In this document: in pieces, positions 17,953 through 21,127 of the stretch | How positions within the stretch are numbered: position 1 is the stretch's first letter | Layout: each line of letters starts with the position of its first letter | Source of the DNA: an uncultured Devosia sp. | GTDB taxonomy: Bacteria > Pseudomonadota > Alphaproteobacteria > Rhizobiales > Devosiaceae | DNA: 21,127 bases | Assembly: GCA_934553185.1 (NCBI GenBank) | Contig: CAKTFF010000004.1 | Location: 1 to 21,127 of the forward strand | Direction: 5' to 3' | Notes under the pieces: generated by a model | Seen by the model: only the letters and a program-made list of their open reading frames with translations | The model's database searches: none | What the model was told of the DNA's origin: nothing | Translations under genes and position numbers: made by a program

Positions 17953-19261
17953 AACGCGACTTCTTGCCGAAGACGCGAGTATATTCTTCGGTGCCACCAC
18001 GAGCCAGCACTTCGGCCTGTTCAAGCCAATTGTCACGCGCGATCCGCCCTTTGAGCGCCAGCGCCTGTTCAAGCTTGGCCCGGTCCTCAGAGGTGAAACT
18101 CGCGACCTGGCTCCAGCGGGTCACCCCAACGGCGTTCAAGCGCTGCTCAAGGATCGGACCGATGCCGGTTATCCATTTTAGGTCGTCAGGCTCTCCTGCG
18201 GGCGCCGTGAATAGCGGCAGTGATCCACCTTTTTCAGCGACGGGATTGACCTCATTGGCGTTGGCCTGAGGCGCAACAACACTGGCCCGCTCCGGAACCG
18301 ATGAACTCGTGCCGTCTGCCGCTGGTGAAACCGCCGAATCCTTGCCGACAGCCTTGCCGCCATCAACCTTGGAGGCATCGCTCTCCGCACCCGTTGCATT
18401 TGGTCGCATGGCATTGTTGGGCGTGCCATTGGCGTGGGCAGCCCGGTCCGCGGCCTTGCGCTCGCCTTCCGCCTTACCCTCAGATACCTTGGCTTCTGCC
18501 GGAGTGCCCTTGATGGCCGGTGCCGACTCTTCGGTCACGTCGCGTGGCTTGGCCGCCGACGTGGCTGGTTGCGGCGCAGCGACGGGTGCAGCTGGCGCTG
18601 CAGGGTCAGCCGGAGGCGCAGGGGGAACAAACTTCTCGCGGGTTGCCGACGGCGTTTCCAGTAGCGTAGTCCGTCCGCCGAGCGGAGCGGAATGAAGACG
18701 GTCGATCTGCGGGCCTGGCTTGATGGTGTCACCACGACCAGCGTGAAAGGCGTCAACTATTTCGCCGAAACGGTCGGCCGTCAGATCCTCATAGGTGTCG
18801 TGGAAGATAGTAACCATCGGCGCATTGACGCAAGCGCCCGCGCATTCCACCTCTTCCCAGCTCATTGTGCCATCGGCAGTGCGATGCAAGGGCTCAGGAT
18901 GAATCTTGCTGCGGCAGATGTCGAGCAGATCACCCGCGCCACGCAGCATGCATGGCGTCGTTCCGCAGACCTGGATATGGGCCTTTGTGCCGACCGGCTG
19001 CAGCAGGAACTGGGTGTAAAAGGTCGCCACTTCCAGGACGCGAATATAGGCCATTCCCAGCATCTTGGCGACGGTCTCAATGATCGCACGGCTAACCCAG
19101 CCTTCCTGATCCTGAGCCCGCATCAAAAGAGGAATGACGGCCGACTGCTGCCGACCTGCCGGATAAAGCCCGATCTTCCATTCCGCCCATTTAGCGTTTT
19201 CGGCATTGAAGGCAAAGAGAGCGGGTTGCACCGACTCATCTGCAAGGCGACGCGCGACCAT
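17951..19261 (-). CDS. nuoE: NADH-quinone oxidoreductase subunit E with C-terminal HhH-like fusion
   Basis: NuoE holds the off-path [2Fe-2S] cluster N1a next to NuoF. Residues 1-200 are a standard NuoE domain: [20 protein letters not shown] (36-55), [11 protein letters not shown] (75-85) and cluster ligands Cys99, Cys104, Cys140, Cys144. The protein is 436 residues, far longer than E. coli NuoE (166). Residues about 205-347 are a low-complexity Ala/Pro/Lys/Glu linker. Residues 358-425 form a compact domain beginning [20 protein letters not shown], a helix-hairpin-helix pattern like that in COG3743-type proteins annotated as FEN1-like. The domain's function here is unknown. Similar extensions occur in rhizobial NuoE (recalled). 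The start ATG overlaps the nuoD stop (TGATG). Confidence 0.96.
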   Translation of the reverse strand: MVARRLADESVQPALFAFNAENAKWAEWKIGLYPAGRQQSAVIPLLMRAQDQEGWVSRAIIETVAKMLGMAYIRVLEVATFYTQFLLQPVGTKAHIQVCGTTPCMLRGAGDLLDICRSKIHPEPLHRTADGTMSWEEVECAGACVNAPMVTIFHDTYEDLTADRFGEIVDAFHAGRGDTIKPGPQIDRLHSAPLGGRTTLLETPSATREKFVPPAPPADPAAPAAPVAAPQPATSAAKPRDVTEESAPAIKGTPAEAKVSEGKAEGERKAADRAAHANGTPNNAMRPNATGAESDASKVDGGKAVGKDSAVSPAADGTSSSVPERASVVAPQANANEVNPVAEKGGSLPLFTAPAGEPDDLKWITGIGPILEQRLNAVGVTRWSQVASFTSEDRAKLEQALALKGRIARDNWLEQAEVLARGGTEEYTRVFGKKSR

Positions 19262-20454
19262 CAGCGATCAACCTCTCCAAAAACGATATCGAGCGAGCCA
19301 AGAATGGCCGACACGTCGGCTAGCATGTGCCCCCGACACAGGAAGTCCATGGCGGACAGATGTGCAAAGCCGGGGGCGCGGATCTTGCAGCGATAGGGCT
19401 TGTTGGTGCCATCGCTGACCAGGAACACGCCAAATTCACCCTTGGGCGCTTCAACAGCAGCGTAGACTTCGCCCGCCGGCACCTTGAAGCCTTCGGTATA
19501 GAGCTTGAAGTGGTGGATCAAGGCTTCCATCGACTTCTTCATCTCACCGCGCTTGGGCGGAACGACCTTGCCGTCGAGCGAGGATATTGGTCCCTTGCCG
19601 TCCGGAGCGTTCAGTTTGGCGATGCACTGCTGCATGATGCGGGTCGACTGACGCATTTCTTCCATGCGGATAAGATAGCGGTCGTAGCAATCGCCGTTCT
19701 TGCCCACCGGGATGTCGAAATCCATCTCGGCATAGCACTCATAAGGCTGCGCCTTGCGCAGGTCCCAGGCAGCGCCGGAGCCGCGCACCATCACGCCGGA
19801 AAAGCCCCAATTCCATGCGTCATCCAAGGCTACCACGCCGATATCGACGTTGCGCTGCTTGAAGATACGGTTTTCCGTGAGCAGGCGATCGATATCGCCG
19901 AGAGCCACCAAGAAAGTGGTGCAGAACTTTTCGATGTCATCCACCAGATCCTGCGGCAGGTCCTGATGAACACCGCCGGGCCGGAAATAGGCAGCATGGA
20001 GGCGCGCGCCAGAAGCACGCTCATAGAACACCATGAGCTGCTCGCGCTGCTCGAAGCCCCAGAGCGGCGGTGTTAGCGCCCCGACGTCCATCGCTTGAGT
20101 GGTGACGTTCATCAGATGGGCGAGTAACCGGCCGATTTCGCAATACAGCACACGGATGAGCTGCCCGCGGCGCGGCACTTGCAGATCCAACAACTTTTCC
20201 ACGGCGAGGCAGAAGGCATGTTCCTGGTTCATCGGGGCGACATAGTCGAGCCGGTCGAAGTAAGGAATTGCCTGCAGATAGGTCTTGGACTCGATCAGCT
20301 TTTCCGTGCCGCGGTGCAGCAGCCCGATATGCGGATCCACGCGCTCGACAATCTCGCCGTCAAGCTCGAGGATCAGCCGCAGCACGCCGTGCGCCGACGG
20401 GTGCACAGGTCCAAAATTGATGGTGAAGTTTCTGACTTCAGCTTCAACGGTCAT
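19261..20454 (-). CDS. nuoD: NADH-quinone oxidoreductase subunit D
   Basis: NuoD, the 49-kDa-type subunit, shapes the quinone site with NuoB and NuoH. The 397-residue protein starts with the conserved [19 protein letters not shown] (9-27). It keeps the quinone-headgroup residues His22 and Tyr71, 49 residues apart as in the mitochondrial protein. It also contains [13 protein letters not shown] and ends in the near-universal [12 protein letters not shown]. NuoC is a separate gene, unlike the E. coli NuoCD fusion. The ATG at 20454 overlaps the nuoC stop by 4 bp (ATGA), and the stop overlaps nuoE. Confidence 0.98.
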   Translation of the reverse strand: MTVEAEVRNFTINFGPVHPSAHGVLRLILELDGEIVERVDPHIGLLHRGTEKLIESKTYLQAIPYFDRLDYVAPMNQEHAFCLAVEKLLDLQVPRRGQLIRVLYCEIGRLLAHLMNVTTQAMDVGALTPPLWGFEQREQLMVFYERASGARLHAAYFRPGGVHQDLPQDLVDDIEKFCTTFLVALGDIDRLLTENRIFKQRNVDIGVVALDDAWNWGFSGVMVRGSGAAWDLRKAQPYECYAEMDFDIPVGKNGDCYDRYLIRMEEMRQSTRIMQQCIAKLNAPDGKGPISSLDGKVVPPKRGEMKKSMEALIHHFKLYTEGFKVPAGEVYAAVEAPKGEFGVFLVSDGTNKPYRCKIRAPGFAHLSAMDFLCRGHMLADVSAILGSLDIVFGEVDR

Positions 20455-21068
20455 TGCTTGGCCTTCTCGTCGCCCGGGAGCACATAGTCAGTGCCTTCCC
20501 AAGGCGACAAATAGTCGAAAGATCTAAATTCCTGCATGAGCTTCACCGGCTCATAAACAACGCGTTTGCGCTCTTCGTCGTAGCGCACTTCGACGAAGCC
20601 CGAGACAGGAAAGTCCCTGCGCAGCGGATATCCGTCAAAACCGTAGTCCGTCAGGATGCGGCGTAGGTCGCTGTGACCCGAAAAGAGGATGCCGTATAGA
20701 TCATAGGCTTCGCGCTCGAACCACCCTGCCCCACGGAACACGCCGGTGATGCTGGGTACCAGCATGGTGTCATCAGTAGAGAGCTTCACCCGCACGCGCA
20801 GGTTCAAGTAAGGGCTGAGGAGATGATAGACGACGTCGAAGCGCTCTTCACGAGCCGGATAGTCGACGCCGCAAACATCGAGGAAAGCGATGAAGCGGCA
20901 TCGCTGATCATCCCGCAGGAAGGTGACGACCTGGACGATCTGCTCGCGATCAACCGTCAGCGACAAGTCACCATAAGCGATTTCGTGCCCGATAATCGCA
21001 TGACCCAAGGCGCCCACAATATAGCTGCCAAGATCGACGAGCGGATCAGCCTGGATAGTGTCTTCCAT
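20451..21068 (-). CDS. nuoC: NADH-quinone oxidoreductase subunit C
   Basis: NuoC, the 30-kDa-type subunit, scaffolds the quinone-reducing module beside NuoD. The 205-residue protein contains the family signature [12 protein letters not shown] (116-127) followed by a [20 protein letters not shown] segment (131-150) and RDFP. Length matches alphaproteobacterial and mitochondrial homologues. The ATG at 21068 is 11 bp after the nuoB stop, with AGGA 9 bp upstream. A 4-bp overlap couples it to nuoD. Confidence 0.97.
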   Translation of the reverse strand: MEDTIQADPLVDLGSYIVGALGHAIIGHEIAYGDLSLTVDREQIVQVVTFLRDDQRCRFIAFLDVCGVDYPAREERFDVVYHLLSPYLNLRVRVKLSTDDTMLVPSITGVFRGAGWFEREAYDLYGILFSGHSDLRRILTDYGFDGYPLRRDFPVSGFVEVRYDEERKRVVYEPVKLMQEFRSFDYLSPWEGTDYVLPGDEKAKQ

Positions 21069-21079
21069 TCTGAATGGTC

Positions 21080-21127
21080 CTAGCGTTCGATCGTGCCGGT
21101 GCGGCGGATTTTCTTTTGCAGCAGCAT
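21080..21127 (-). CDS. nuoB: NADH-quinone oxidoreductase subunit B, C-terminal end only
   Basis: Fifteen codons and a TAG stop are visible before the window ends. They read [14 protein letters not shown] at the C-terminus, which matches the tail of alphaproteobacterial NuoB, the subunit that carries cluster N2. Position directly upstream of nuoC supports this. The catalytic cysteines lie outside the window. Confidence 0.85.
   Translation of the reverse strand: MLLQKKIRRTGTIER

Overview
The window reads as a high-GC alphaproteobacterial chromosome, most likely a Hyphomicrobiales (rhizobial/Devosia-like) genome. The evidence is: proton-pumping complex I genes in the rhizobial order, a NuoE with a long C-terminal extension, a short ProRS without the inserted editing domain, a single LolC/E-type permease, RNase J, and a DUF1467 membrane protein. 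The assignment rests on family recognition by eye; no search was run. Genus is not resolved.

Layout. Almost everything is on the minus strand, so reading order runs from high to low coordinates. From 21127 down to 6826 lies the complex I operon: the nuoB 3' end, then nuoC, D, E, F, G, H, I, J, K, L, M and N, with gaps of 11 bp or less or overlaps of 1-4 bp. nuoA, most of nuoB and the operon promoter lie outside the window. birA (biotin-protein ligase) starts on the base after the nuoN stop. It is followed by rnj (RNase J) and, after two hairpins, by a small DUF1467 membrane protein. A 324-bp non-coding stretch (3601-3924) holds the only obvious intrinsic terminator, which points along the plus strand, away from the operon. 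Next comes a tight proS-lolC-lolD cluster with overlapping ends. It meets the end of a plus-strand HIT-family gene tail to tail, with 9 bp between the stops.

How the genes work together. NuoE/F/G form the NADH-oxidising module (FMN and Fe-S clusters), NuoB/C/D/I the quinone-linking arm, and NuoH/J/K/L/M/N the membrane proton-pumping arm. BirA biotinylates carboxylase carrier domains and RNase J processes RNA; both appear to be carried as passengers at the end of the nuo transcript. LolC/LolD extract lipoproteins from the inner membrane, and ProS charges tRNA-Pro.

I see no previously undescribed defence, mobile or biosynthetic system; this is core housekeeping DNA. The points most worth a second look are the NuoE C-terminal fusion, a histidine-rich loop in NuoL, a possible small RNA upstream of proS, a perfect 10-bp hairpin between rnj and the DUF1467 gene, and several start/stop junctions that suggest translational coupling.
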